From a virus, in the IMG/VR virus record IMGVR_UViG_3300025152_000090, positions 1-36,360 of that record: DNA of 36,360 bases. One strand, given 5' to 3'. This document shows, piece by piece, positions 21,901-29,884 of this stretch. The notes beneath the pieces were generated by a model. The model saw only the letters and a program-made list of their open reading frames with translations, was not told the origin of the DNA and made no database searches. Made by a program: the position numbers and the translations under genes. Positions within the stretch are counted from its first letter, which is position 1, and the number at the start of each line of letters is the position of its first letter.

Positions 21901-22049
21901 CTGTAGCCGCTGTAGCCGGTGGTGTGTTGGGAGTTGGTAAGAAATTGATTGCAAAATCAACTGTGGCTGATTGTACAGGCGGTGGACAAATCTCAATTGA
22001 TATTGTCTTTCAGCGTGTGTTAGATGGTGCATTGGTTTTAGCAGCTTAA
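18954..22049 (+). CDS. Large repeat-rich virion protein (1031 aa)
   Basis: The N-terminal ~300 residues have a beta-helix look: GSNGNDGLSPMSPFETIDYA, GDVIKVMEGHTENVNSATAL, then repeating short strands. This opening is common in structural proteins directly after the capsid gene. The middle has five NTGGTA-x-xGG-x-LGD repeats (coded from about 20246 to 20780). A 39-residue block starting SPTAGSLARFIASGGTALGT (20841-20957) recurs at 21498-21614. The C-terminal ~110 residues form a separate beta-rich domain. A capsid fibre, head decoration or tail spike is likely; no enzymatic motif is seen. AAAAGGAG precedes the ATG. Confidence 0.6.
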   Translation: MSTEHSTRIFDELMGDRGDSGIVSETSGNTWWVCNSATVLDGRLNGSNGNDGLSPMSPFETIDYAVSRCVANKGDVIKVMEGHTENVNSATALQLDVAGVRVEFLGEGSGKAKLSFSTITSAAMTITAAGVTLVNPRFEAAIDGLTGPISITAADLKIIDPEYYDATDMNTVDAYVASAAADRLKIYNPKFFKSNEGGTQKQSHIQVGAAGDVEIINPDINGDFATGNIENTTAWARARIKNPTLNNTNATPKPTISLAAASAGIVEGGNLRVASGVLFVSAVNQMEWRDVYGTNTVGEHANFLIGGISSYAKDPAIGANTADNLFDSTNTGANADGSLMERAEYIQSSIGAGLGAAVAAIQTDLGNPSIRTNLKTIEAMLGNPDSAGATIYDAIGSGAGLVSYPAAAPAGDGVSVAEVARYIQESQLGTLANTGGTATVGGILGDVNNSSVATRLTNAQTELDKIGTIVNTGGTATLGGALGDVANVSVATNLAKIGTITNTGGTATLGGAIGDVANISVATRLGNIETETDLIGTPVNTGGTAEIGAMLGDFANISLVTRLGVPVTSVSADIAAVKTEADKIGTIVNTGGTATIGGILGDFANVTAVTKLTNIQNEVNKVDSATLAASPTAGSLARFIASGGTALGTPLADSKSLVDALGTNGTTVADSATSVLGAIGANNANNAFDSSTVISNPDGSVLERAEDLRKVVRGSEGLTLKVTCDAGMVASTTSLVSADLIGYGNDLFNNKYYVEVIKNTSAVGTMPEGFTRQITDYDSATGTLTVAAFPGNVEASDVLLIKHDSLAMLDSVTYDSTLITAAANGSLMEVAKYIEGEVNRISAASLAVSPVAGSLGRFIASGGTALGTELADSKSLVDALGTNGTTVTAAAGSVLGACGTQFVVRKMLTSSNITQAGVDITGLVTTGALLIKDIYINTDATGLAAGTNFQITTDNTFGITTPIFEEAVANLGANKTESLATGSVAAVAGGVLGVGKKLIAKSTVADCTGGGQISIDIVFQRVLDGALVLAA

Positions 22050-22056
22050 GTATTCT

Positions 22057-22095
22057 AATTTTACCCCTCCCTAATAAAATAGGGAGGGGAAAATT
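22057..22095 (+). terminator. Strong GC-rich hairpin after the 1031-aa gene
   Basis: CCCCTCCCTA (22064-22073) pairs perfectly with TAGGGAGGGG (22080-22089) around ATAAAA, and the flanks AATTTT and AAAATT extend it. AAAATTAAGG follows on the + strand, so the T tract for termination is on the minus side. On + RNA it is likely a transcript-end or stability element, possibly a weak terminator. Confidence 0.5.
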
Positions 22096-22109
22096 AAGGA
22101 GATAAATTT

Positions 22110-22244
22110 ATGGAAAAAGTTAAAGGTGCAATTGTTTATAAAGAAGTTTTGCTGACAGGAGAAACAAGATTTTTAATTATATTTTATGAAGATGGTAAAT
22201 TGTATGACGCAACAGGGATTTTGCCTGTAACAGCGATGGCATAA
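22110..22244 (+). CDS. Small hypothetical protein (44 aa)
   Basis: AAGGAGATAAATTT precedes the ATG. The protein (MEKVKGAIVYKEVLLTGETR...) reads as a small antiparallel sheet: KGAIVYKEV, RFLIIFYEDGKLYDATG and VTAMA. It may be a tiny virion or accessory protein. Family unknown. Confidence 0.55.
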   Translation: MEKVKGAIVYKEVLLTGETRFLIIFYEDGKLYDATGILPVTAMA

Positions 22245-22256
22245 ATAGGATCGCTT

Positions 22257-22427
22257 ATGAAAAAAGATAGGGGATATTATCCTACAAAAGACGGAAAATT
22301 TAAAGGGCGCATTATCGAGTGCGCAATTTGTGGTCAAGAATTTCGGCGATATGAAATGATTTATCAAAATGGATATTTAGTTTGTAAAAAGTATTGTTAC
22401 GATGAACCAGGCCATAAGCCAAAATAA
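22257..22427 (+). CDS. Small zinc-binding protein (56 aa)
   Basis: The product has ECAICGQEF (CxxC) and, 20 residues later, CKKYCYDEPGHKP (CxxxC). This spacing fits one zinc ion in a zinc-ribbon or treble-clef-like fold. It is basic and starts MKKDRGYYPTKDGKFKGRII. Only AGGATCGC is available as a ribosome binding site, so its translation may be modest. Placement inside the structural block is unusual for a zinc protein. Confidence 0.55.
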   Translation: MKKDRGYYPTKDGKFKGRIIECAICGQEFRRYEMIYQNGYLVCKKYCYDEPGHKPK

Positions 22428-22439
22428 GGAGATGAAATT

Positions 22440-22943
22440 ATGATAGATGCAATAGCATATAATCCCGCAGATATGTCAGTTGATGCAACGGCTAGAGGTC
22501 CTGTTAGCATTGCAACAGACTTGAAAGGAAGACCAATAGTTTATGATGCCAGCTTGACACCTGGCGCAGACACTACAAATGGGGTTCAAGCAGTTGTTTA
22601 TAAACCTCAATCGAATAATACTTATGCTTTAACATGGGATAATAGTAGTGCCGCAGAAACCTCTAGTGTCTCTAAAAATGCGGCAGGGACTTTATATTAT
22701 GCATTATTTTACAATGGGAATGGAGCAACTAGGTATTTTCAAGTATTTAACTCTGCAACTGTGCCTGCTGATGGAGTAGTTCCAGTAATAACTATTCCAG
22801 TTACAACGGGGCAAACTTTAGTCTTAGATTTTTCTAATTTTGGGATGTATTTTTCTACAGGGATTTCTTGGTGTAATTCAACAACTGGTGGAACAAAAAC
22901 TATTGGAGCGGCAGATTCTTTAGCTCAAGTAGGCGTTGCATAA
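22440..22943 (+). CDS. Putative virion beta-sandwich protein (167 aa)
   Basis: AAGGAGATG precedes the ATG. The protein is beta-rich, low in charge and rich in Ser/Thr/Ala/Gly, like capsid decoration or fibre-tip proteins. Segments such as GRPIVYDASLTPGADTTNGV and TIPVTTGQTLVLDFSNFGMY suggest a jelly-roll or Ig-like fold. It lies in series with other structural genes. No family is recognised, and it could be a head fibre, capsid decoration or tail component. Confidence 0.5.
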   Translation: MIDAIAYNPADMSVDATARGPVSIATDLKGRPIVYDASLTPGADTTNGVQAVVYKPQSNNTYALTWDNSSAAETSSVSKNAAGTLYYALFYNGNGATRYFQVFNSATVPADGVVPVITIPVTTGQTLVLDFSNFGMYFSTGISWCNSTTGGTKTIGAADSLAQVGVA

Positions 22944-22955
22944 GGAGGATATATA

Positions 22956-23216
22956 ATGGCAAATCCAGGATATAAAATAGTGGCCTTACCAACAGTAAGC
23001 GCAAACAATAAAATACTTGTTAATGCAAAAATTTACGATGCATCGGATTCAGAACTTTTAGATACAAATTTCGAATTTGATCCGACGGTAACAGCAAGTG
23101 AAATCACTGATACTTTAGAACAAGCAGTTGTAGATTTAAATACTACTGCAACAGTCCCTGATCCTAGCGATTTAGACTTAACGATTGGAACAATAATTAG
23201 AGTTGCGTTGTCTTAA
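22956..23216 (+). CDS. Small virion-type protein (86 aa)
   Basis: A strong AAGGAGGATATATA site precedes the ATG. The sequence starts MANPGYKIVALPTVSANNKI and has alternating beta stretches with an acidic middle (YDASDSELLDTNFEFDP) and a helix (ASEITDTLEQAVVDLNT). Small virion or head-completion proteins look like this, but no family can be named. It is co-oriented and closely spaced with its neighbours. Confidence 0.5.
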   Translation: MANPGYKIVALPTVSANNKILVNAKIYDASDSELLDTNFEFDPTVTASEITDTLEQAVVDLNTTATVPDPSDLDLTIGTIIRVALS

Positions 23217-23230
23217 AATAGGAGATAAAA

Positions 23231-24682
23231 ATGCCAAAACTTATTGCAAGACAACAAGATTATTCGATAGCTTTAGCAGGTAGTGGAAATTATATAAACA
23301 CAAATTTAGCAAGGAACTTAAGAACAAATGCTACTTCGTTTATAATCTATGCTAAGCCTGATTTATTTTCAGGTGTTGGACTACCAACTTTATTATCCCA
23401 ACAAAATGGGACAGGAACTGGAAGAAGCATCCTTTATTTTGATGAGGTTACAAAATTTTTAACAACTGCATTGGGCGGAACAGCAGTTTCTGGCACAAAA
23501 CGACTTCGATCAAATACTTATTATTGTTTTATTGTAATAATTGATATCAATACTCCTTCAATGAAAATATATATTGGAGATGGAGCGAATTTAACATTAG
23601 ATATTTCTGCTCCGATTTTAGCTGAAAGTGCAACGGGCAACTTTATTATTGGGGCAAACAAGTCATTAGCTTTTAACTTTAAAGGGAATGTTTGCGGATA
23701 TAAAGTTTTCAATAAAGCGTTATCTTCAACAGAAGTAAATAATTTATATTATTATAATGGATTTAACTCTAATGATGTTTTACAAGAATTTAATTTTACA
23801 ACTGGGAGCGGGGCTACTTTGGTTGATACTGGTGCAAGTTCTACAAATGGGACAATTGTTGGCGGAAATGTTTGGAGTTCCATTACTGCCTTTAAGTCAA
23901 AAACTTTGACAACAACCAACTTAAAAAGAATTGCAGGAATTAGCGCAGTTCAATTAGTTGGAACCAAAGCTGACCCAAATGGTTCTGACCAATCTATTGA
24001 TATAACAACAATGACTTTTGATCCTTCTACAACAGATTTTTCTGTTTTGCTATTTATTTACCCTAAGCCAAGTTTTGATAGTACTTGGTATAATACACAA
24101 CTTTATTCTCAAAATAATGGAACTGGAACAGGAAGAACTTGGTTAGGACTCCCATATGCAGAAGCTCCAACTTTATTCGGTAAATACTCTTCTTCGTTTG
24201 GAGGAGGATCACAAAATTCTGATAAAGTAGCAGAATTGGGTAAATGGCAAGCAATTGGAATAACCTATGAATTATCAACGCATACATTAAAATATTATTA
24301 TTTTGATGATATTAAAAGCCCTGGACTAATTAAAACAATTACATCAGTAACAATAGAAAGCGCAACCGGTTATCATTGTATTGGAGCCTCTAAAAACGGC
24401 GGCACGAATCCTTTAACAGGAACAAGATGTTTTGGTGATTATGTCGGTCCTTCATTTGTGTGGAAACGAAAACTTTTAGATAGCGAAATGTTAGCAGGTA
24501 GTAAATTTCAATATGTAGATAGGACAAGGTTAGAATTGGAACTTTTAATGCAACAAAACAGTGGAAATATTATAGATACATCAGGCAATAATCATACGGT
24601 GATTGTTTCTAACGGTGCGACTTGGAGTGATGGTCAATTTATGGCAAGCAAAACAATTTCTAGTAGTAAGGCAATAGCATAA
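23231..24682 (+). CDS. Two-domain LamG/concanavalin A-like virion adhesin (483 aa)
   Basis: Two similar domains are visible. Domain 1 (about residues 30-180) has FIIYAKPDLFSGVGLP, TLLSQQNGTGTGRS and ESATGNFIIGANKSLAFNFK. Domain 2 (about 245-410) has VLLFIYPKPSFDSTW, YSQNNGTGTGRTW and ESATGYHCIGASKNGG. The repeated LYSQ/LLSQ-x-NGTGTGR and ESATG...IGA elements fit LamG/concanavalin A jelly rolls that bind carbohydrate or surface structures. It is likely a fibre, spike or capsid-borne adhesin recognising the host. AGGAG precedes the ATG. Confidence 0.65.
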   Translation: MPKLIARQQDYSIALAGSGNYINTNLARNLRTNATSFIIYAKPDLFSGVGLPTLLSQQNGTGTGRSILYFDEVTKFLTTALGGTAVSGTKRLRSNTYYCFIVIIDINTPSMKIYIGDGANLTLDISAPILAESATGNFIIGANKSLAFNFKGNVCGYKVFNKALSSTEVNNLYYYNGFNSNDVLQEFNFTTGSGATLVDTGASSTNGTIVGGNVWSSITAFKSKTLTTTNLKRIAGISAVQLVGTKADPNGSDQSIDITTMTFDPSTTDFSVLLFIYPKPSFDSTWYNTQLYSQNNGTGTGRTWLGLPYAEAPTLFGKYSSSFGGGSQNSDKVAELGKWQAIGITYELSTHTLKYYYFDDIKSPGLIKTITSVTIESATGYHCIGASKNGGTNPLTGTRCFGDYVGPSFVWKRKLLDSEMLAGSKFQYVDRTRLELELLMQQNSGNIIDTSGNNHTVIVSNGATWSDGQFMASKTISSSKAIA

Positions 24683-24691
24683 GGAGAAATT

Positions 24692-25597
24692 ATGTTAGTA
24701 CAAGATGTATATACCGAAATAGCCGATAAATGTGCTTTAGATGCAACAAGCACAGCAGATAAGACTAAAATCCTAAGATCAACAAGAAATCAATTGAAAA
24801 GGCTATATCGAAAATTAAAATTAAAGGCTGAACGACAAACAAATACTTTGACAACAGTTGCAAATACTTTTCTTTATTATATTGATAGTAGAGTTTTTAA
24901 GACAATAAACTTTAGAGAAACAAGCTCTTCTTTAAAATTGGAACATATGAGTAGAGAAGATTTTGAAGCAACTTATCCAAGTCCTTCTGCAACTGATACC
25001 GGAATTCCTTCTCTTTATATTCCATTAAGATTAGTTCGGGCTTCTGCACAGCCAACAACGTCTTCTACTATTAGGATATTTTCTTCTAGTGCAAGTGATA
25101 TTACAAGTTATTTTGTAGTAATAAAAGGTATTTCTGGAGGAGTTGAAAGGGCTGAAAGATTGACATTGAACGGTATAACTCCAGTAGTTTCAACTAATTC
25201 TTATACTTCAATTTTAAGTGTTTCAAAAGATGTAACAATTGGGACTATTAACGTTTCAGCAGATAGTTGGGTTACTACGATTATTTCTTTAGCCCCTGCC
25301 GAAAACTTTAAAGAATATTGGGAAATAAGATTACACTCGATTCCTGATGCTGTTTATTCTATTCCATATACTTTTGATCCGCATCCGTCGTTAGTCGTAA
25401 ATGATGAGGACTTAGTGCCTATTCCTGACGACTTATCAGATGTTTTAGTTGAAATGATAATTGCCGATGTTTTATTCGGGCAAGGCGATGCTAAATATGC
25501 GGCAAGAGAAAAAAAAGCTAACGCTCTTATAGTAGAAGCACAAGATGATAATTATGTAGCACAAGACGAAGAAATAACTTTTGATTTTGAGGAGTAA
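24692..25597 (+). CDS. Head-to-tail adaptor-like protein (301 aa)
   Basis: AAGGAGAAATT precedes the ATG. The N-terminal helical part (MLVQDVYTEIADKCALDATS...) includes an RNQLKRLYRKLKLKAERQTN-like segment. It is followed by a beta-rich middle and by the closing PDDLSDVLVEMIIADVLFGQ and DAKYAAREKKANALIVEAQD helices. Helix-beta-helix proteins of this size just before a nozzle gene are usual for adaptors that join portal to tail in podoviruses. The beta-rich insertion at about residues 110-190 is larger than in minimal adaptors. Assignment is by context and layout. Confidence 0.55.
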   Translation: MLVQDVYTEIADKCALDATSTADKTKILRSTRNQLKRLYRKLKLKAERQTNTLTTVANTFLYYIDSRVFKTINFRETSSSLKLEHMSREDFEATYPSPSATDTGIPSLYIPLRLVRASAQPTTSSTIRIFSSSASDITSYFVVIKGISGGVERAERLTLNGITPVVSTNSYTSILSVSKDVTIGTINVSADSWVTTIISLAPAENFKEYWEIRLHSIPDAVYSIPYTFDPHPSLVVNDEDLVPIPDDLSDVLVEMIIADVLFGQGDAKYAAREKKANALIVEAQDDNYVAQDEEITFDFEE

Positions 25598-25600
25598 AAG

Positions 25601-27508
25601 ATGCCACAATATTTAAGTGTTAATACATTTGGCGGATTAAATAGAAACGAACAACTTATTATTCCTATACAACAAAATTCATTGAGCGATCAATTGCAAA
25701 ACTGTTTAAATTTTCAAGGCGGAGTTTCAACTGAAACTGTGGCGCCTTCTCCTTTATTAAGTTTCCAGAATCTAACCCCACTTTTAGGAACCATAACTAA
25801 AAGTAAAGCTGTTATAAATTTCCCTTATTTACTTCCAGCTACACCTGATCCAGTAGTGCCAACAAGTGGAAGGGCAAGAGGAATGTTTCAATTTTTTCCA
25901 TCACCAGGGAAGTTAACAAATAGCGAACTTTACTATGCGCAATGTTCATCTGATTATAATACTGGTACGCTCTTCAAATTAAAAATCGATTCAACTATTT
26001 GGGTTACATTAGGTAGTTGGACAAGGTATCATACTTTTTTTTGTAATTATAATGACAAGGTTTTTTTATGTGCAAATAGAATCCAGTTATCAAAAACAAT
26101 GTCTTTGTGGGATGATTGGATTTCTAGGGCATATGATAAAAGTGCAGCGGCTAGCTTTATTGTGGGAGAAGATTTGACTTTTACAAATGGAGATACAGCG
26201 GTAACAGGGACAGGAGGAACCTTTTCTTCAAGTTGGCGAGGATTATGGATCAAAAAAACAGCAGCAGATGATTGGTATGAAGTTGTAAGCGTCCTAAACG
26301 CAAATACGTTGTATTTAAGTACGGTCTATTCAGGGGTTACAGGAAACGGAGGATTAGGGAACTCTCAAAAAGCTAACGCAATAGGAGAAATTATAAATGG
26401 GCTAAGCTATGGATGTATGCCTAAATTTATAATCAGTTTTAAAGAGAAACTGTTTATTGCAAATTTCGAGGTTACTACTTCTGTTATTGCTCCTACTCGT
26501 TTAAGATGGTCAGTAACTGGAGACACTGAAGATTGGGGAGGATTAGGCTCAGGGTATATTGAAGTAGGCGAAGGTGATGGACAAGCAATCTCTGGGCTTG
26601 GTAAAATAGAAGATTTACTTTTTGTATTTAAAGATAGGTCTTCTTACATTTATCGTTGGACAGGAGATGTGGATACTCCAATAACATTAATAAAAACTTT
26701 TAATTTTGGCTGCATCTCAAATAGAACAATTCAAGAAGTTACCATTGGAGGAGTTGCAGGATTAATATATTTATCCAATAAGGATGTTCGTTTTACAAAT
26801 GGATATTCTGATTATTCAATTGCAGGAAATATGCATGAGTTTTTTTTAAAGAGTCTTGAAACTCGAACATCGAGTACTTTTTTTGGAGCAACAGAAACTG
26901 ATAATTATTACCCCTGGGCGATTATTGATAAACAGAACACTACGTATAGTCTTTGTTTTCCTAATAGTACAACTAATTATACGGTTGTTTATATTTATAA
27001 TTATGCGAGCAATAAGTGGATAGGCACAAGTCAATATTATGATGCAGGCGTAGGAACAAGCGTAACAGCTTCATCATATTATAATGAGCGTATTGTTTTT
27101 GCTGGGACCGCTAGCACAAACCAATTAAAACAATTCGACTCAACTGTGAACAACATTTCAATGTCTGGAATTTTAGAGTCTGCTACGTTTTATTCCGGCT
27201 TACCAAATAAAAACATGAAAATTCATTGGATAGAATTTGCATTTAAACCCAATACTTCACTTCCAGACATTATAATTTATCTATATTGTAGAAAGAATTT
27301 TCAAACTCTATCAACAAACCAAACGTATACTTTAAACGCTACTACTTTAGGAACTAATGGCTACCCTGTTAATATTAAAAGATTTTACATCAATGATACG
27401 TTTAAGTATTTTTCTTGGTATTTGTTAGAAGATGCTGCCGATTCTAGTAGTTCTAATTTCGGAATAATTTCATGGACAATTTGTTACGATATTGTTGATA
27501 CGGTTTAA
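25601..27508 (+). CDS. Tail nozzle/stopper-like protein (635 aa)
   Basis: The sequence resembles podovirus tail-tube proteins of the P22 gp10/T7 tubular-B type. It starts MPQYLSVNTFGGLNRNEQLI. A WSVTGDTEDWGGLGSGYIEV motif is followed by ISGLGKIEDLLFVFKDRSSY and SNKDVRFTNGYSDYSIAG, typical of beta-propeller-like nozzle bodies. The final 130 residues form a separate beta domain. TGAGGAGT precedes the ATG. It would close the channel after packaging and shape the short tail. Length is normal. Confidence 0.75.
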   Translation: MPQYLSVNTFGGLNRNEQLIIPIQQNSLSDQLQNCLNFQGGVSTETVAPSPLLSFQNLTPLLGTITKSKAVINFPYLLPATPDPVVPTSGRARGMFQFFPSPGKLTNSELYYAQCSSDYNTGTLFKLKIDSTIWVTLGSWTRYHTFFCNYNDKVFLCANRIQLSKTMSLWDDWISRAYDKSAAASFIVGEDLTFTNGDTAVTGTGGTFSSSWRGLWIKKTAADDWYEVVSVLNANTLYLSTVYSGVTGNGGLGNSQKANAIGEIINGLSYGCMPKFIISFKEKLFIANFEVTTSVIAPTRLRWSVTGDTEDWGGLGSGYIEVGEGDGQAISGLGKIEDLLFVFKDRSSYIYRWTGDVDTPITLIKTFNFGCISNRTIQEVTIGGVAGLIYLSNKDVRFTNGYSDYSIAGNMHEFFLKSLETRTSSTFFGATETDNYYPWAIIDKQNTTYSLCFPNSTTNYTVVYIYNYASNKWIGTSQYYDAGVGTSVTASSYYNERIVFAGTASTNQLKQFDSTVNNISMSGILESATFYSGLPNKNMKIHWIEFAFKPNTSLPDIIIYLYCRKNFQTLSTNQTYTLNATTLGTNGYPVNIKRFYINDTFKYFSWYLLEDAADSSSSNFGIISWTICYDIVDTV

Positions 27509-27531
27509 AAATTTAAAAGGAGAAAAAATAA

Positions 27532-29127
27532 ATGGCAACGAATTATGCACCAGAGTATTCAAGTGATTATTTGAGTAAATTATTAGGACAATATAGGGGG
27601 TCAACGGCGCCTACAACTTACGCCACAGAATATACACCTGAAGCGATATCTTCACAGGTTAGTCAATTAGATAAAATATTGCAACCATACAAACAAAGAG
27701 ATACTGCAACAGCAATGAATAAATTAGCAGGAATGGGGGTTGCAAGTGGAAGTCCGTTAACGACTTCATATGGGAATGTTACTTCGGATTATCTTAATAA
27801 ATTGTCTCAATATGGAATGGATTTACAAAAAACAGGTATGGAAACTGCTACAAATGAAAGAGCAAGACAAGAACAATATGTACAAAGTTTATTAAATTCT
27901 GCTTTAGGGCAAACTTCTCAAGAACGACTATTGGGAGAACAAAGAACTTATGAGCAACCCTTTAAAGAGGCTGATTTACTAGGTACTTATTTAGGGAAGC
28001 CTACAATGGCAAGTCAACAACTAAGCCAACAGAATACACAGTTTAATGCGGAACAACAACGCTTAAAAGATGCAATCGAAACTCAAAAACAATGGGAACT
28101 GGCACAGGCAGGAGGTGGAGTGATAGGAACCTTGTTGCAACAATTATTAAATCAGGGAGGAGGGTCTGGAGGAGGAAGCTATCAACTTCCTAGTTTGCCT
28201 GGAGCCCAAAGTGGAGGCGGTTATTCTTTGCCTAATTTGAATCTTGATTTGTCAAATTTAGGTGATCCAAGCAAATGGACTAATCCTGTTGATATGTTGC
28301 AAAATACTTGGAATACATTAGGACAAGCAGGATCAGGAACTATGGATTGGTTAGGTAAGCTGGGAGAATGGGTGCAGGGACAAAATCCGTCTTTTAATAT
28401 GCCTTCTGCTTCTGCAGCTCCAGGAGCGGCGGGTCAAGTTCCAGGAGCGTCTGCTGCCGCAGGAATTGGTTCAGCCTTAAACACTTTATTGCAAGGTGGA
28501 AATTTGGCAAATGCGGGACAGCAAGGCATTTCAAGTGCGGTCCAAGGTGGCGCCTATGCTGTTAATCCGGCGTTTGGCTTAGCAACGCAATATTGGCCCC
28601 AAATTGGGCAAGGAATGACTGATATCCTTACAGGTGGGTTAGCCGAAAAGAACAAAAAAGAAAAAGTAGCTTTTAATGAATTTGAAAATAAAAATAATTT
28701 TTCAATTGCAAGCCAATTACAAAAAACGTTAGGAGTTTCAGGTAAATCGCCTTCTGAGGTTTTTAATAATTTAGAAGAAAACGTAAAGGCAAATCCTGCT
28801 TTATCGGTACAGTTAAGAAATATGCCCGAAATTCAAAATATTATAAAAGAATTTGAAAAGGCAACCACTACATATCCAACAATGAAAAGCCAGTTTAAGA
28901 ATTTTATTACACGAATGGGGCTTGCAAATGAAACTGGCGCATATTTTGATGGGACAAACTGGAATAATATAAATAAATTAAATACTGGTTATACCAACAA
29001 AGAAGCAGCACAAGGAAAAAATCAAGAATATGCAACAGACTCAAATACTGGAAAACATTATGTAAAATCAGGCGCAGGATATGTTTCTATTAATGACGAG
29101 GAATGGAAAGCATTGGGATATGCTTAA
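27532..29127 (+). CDS. Putative DNA ejection/internal virion protein (531 aa)
   Basis: AAAAGGAG precedes the ATG. The protein has a Gln/Ala-rich helical N-terminal half (coiled-coil around YLNKLSQYGMDLQKTGMETA and NAEQQRLKDAIETQ). Gly/Ser-rich linkers follow at about residues 205-235, and an Ala/Gly-rich, amphipathic region begins near residue 290. A globular C-terminus ends GAGYVSINDEEWKALGYA. Such composition and position, between the nozzle and the giant internal protein, are typical of ejection proteins that enter the cell with the DNA. No conserved motif proves it. Confidence 0.6.
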   Translation: MATNYAPEYSSDYLSKLLGQYRGSTAPTTYATEYTPEAISSQVSQLDKILQPYKQRDTATAMNKLAGMGVASGSPLTTSYGNVTSDYLNKLSQYGMDLQKTGMETATNERARQEQYVQSLLNSALGQTSQERLLGEQRTYEQPFKEADLLGTYLGKPTMASQQLSQQNTQFNAEQQRLKDAIETQKQWELAQAGGGVIGTLLQQLLNQGGGSGGGSYQLPSLPGAQSGGGYSLPNLNLDLSNLGDPSKWTNPVDMLQNTWNTLGQAGSGTMDWLGKLGEWVQGQNPSFNMPSASAAPGAAGQVPGASAAAGIGSALNTLLQGGNLANAGQQGISSAVQGGAYAVNPAFGLATQYWPQIGQGMTDILTGGLAEKNKKEKVAFNEFENKNNFSIASQLQKTLGVSGKSPSEVFNNLEENVKANPALSVQLRNMPEIQNIIKEFEKATTTYPTMKSQFKNFITRMGLANETGAYFDGTNWNNINKLNTGYTNKEAAQGKNQEYATDSNTGKHYVKSGAGYVSINDEEWKALGYA

Positions 29128-29143
29128 TAAGGAGGTTAAATAA

Positions 29144-29884
29144 ATGGCAACATCACCATGGTTAATGGCATTAGTTTCAGGGCTTAAGGGATATCAAGAT
29201 GAACAAAAACGAAAAGAAGATACTAGTAAGGCGTTATTAGGGGAACTATTAAAACAACGAGTAGGATTAGTAGATAAATTTACCCCTGCACAAGGGATTC
29301 AAACATTTTCGCTAGAAAAAGCAAAAGAAATTGAGGAAATAAGAAAATCTCCTTTTTCAGAACAAGGGCAACTGCTTCAAGGATACGATCCTAACAAGGC
29401 TATAACTTTATCAAACTTTGAAAAAAGATATCCTCCCGCTTCTGCTGAAATAGGACTAGGAGATATATTGTCTCCACCTTCTCAAACAGCTTTTAGTGCA
29501 GATGAGTATTTGCCAGGGATGTTTCCAAAAGAGACATATCTTGATAAATCTGTTGATCCTTTTAAGGAGAAGGAATTTGCACTAAAAGAAAAAACGGCTA
29601 AGTCATTAGAAGAATATCGAAAACAGTTAGGGGCTAAAGCCATGAGAACTGGAACAGAAAAAAGTGTTAGTCCAACAACAATAGCAAATACAATTGCAGG
29701 TTTGGAAGTGAAAAAGAGTAATATCCTTAAATACATAAATGCCAATAGCTTTCAAGATGAAGAAGCTCTTCAGCCTTTTCAGGATATGTTGGACTCCATA
29801 GAGGTGCAACTTGATAACCTAAAAGAGCAACAAGGTTTACCAACACAACAAAAAGTTCAAACAAAGAGGAGTTTTACTTGGTAA
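29144..29884 (+). CDS. Virion-associated hypothetical protein (246 aa)
   Basis: AAGGAGGTTAAATAA precedes the ATG. The protein starts MATSPWLMALVSGLKGYQDE, has a short hydrophobic N-terminus and then long helical, charged segments (ALKEKTAKSLEEYRKQLGAK). It lies between two presumed ejection proteins, which suggests it is a third. The last bases overlap the TTG start of the giant gene. No family is recognised. Confidence 0.5.
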   Translation: MATSPWLMALVSGLKGYQDEQKRKEDTSKALLGELLKQRVGLVDKFTPAQGIQTFSLEKAKEIEEIRKSPFSEQGQLLQGYDPNKAITLSNFEKRYPPASAEIGLGDILSPPSQTAFSADEYLPGMFPKETYLDKSVDPFKEKEFALKEKTAKSLEEYRKQLGAKAMRTGTEKSVSPTTIANTIAGLEVKKSNILKYINANSFQDEEALQPFQDMLDSIEVQLDNLKEQQGLPTQQKVQTKRSFTW

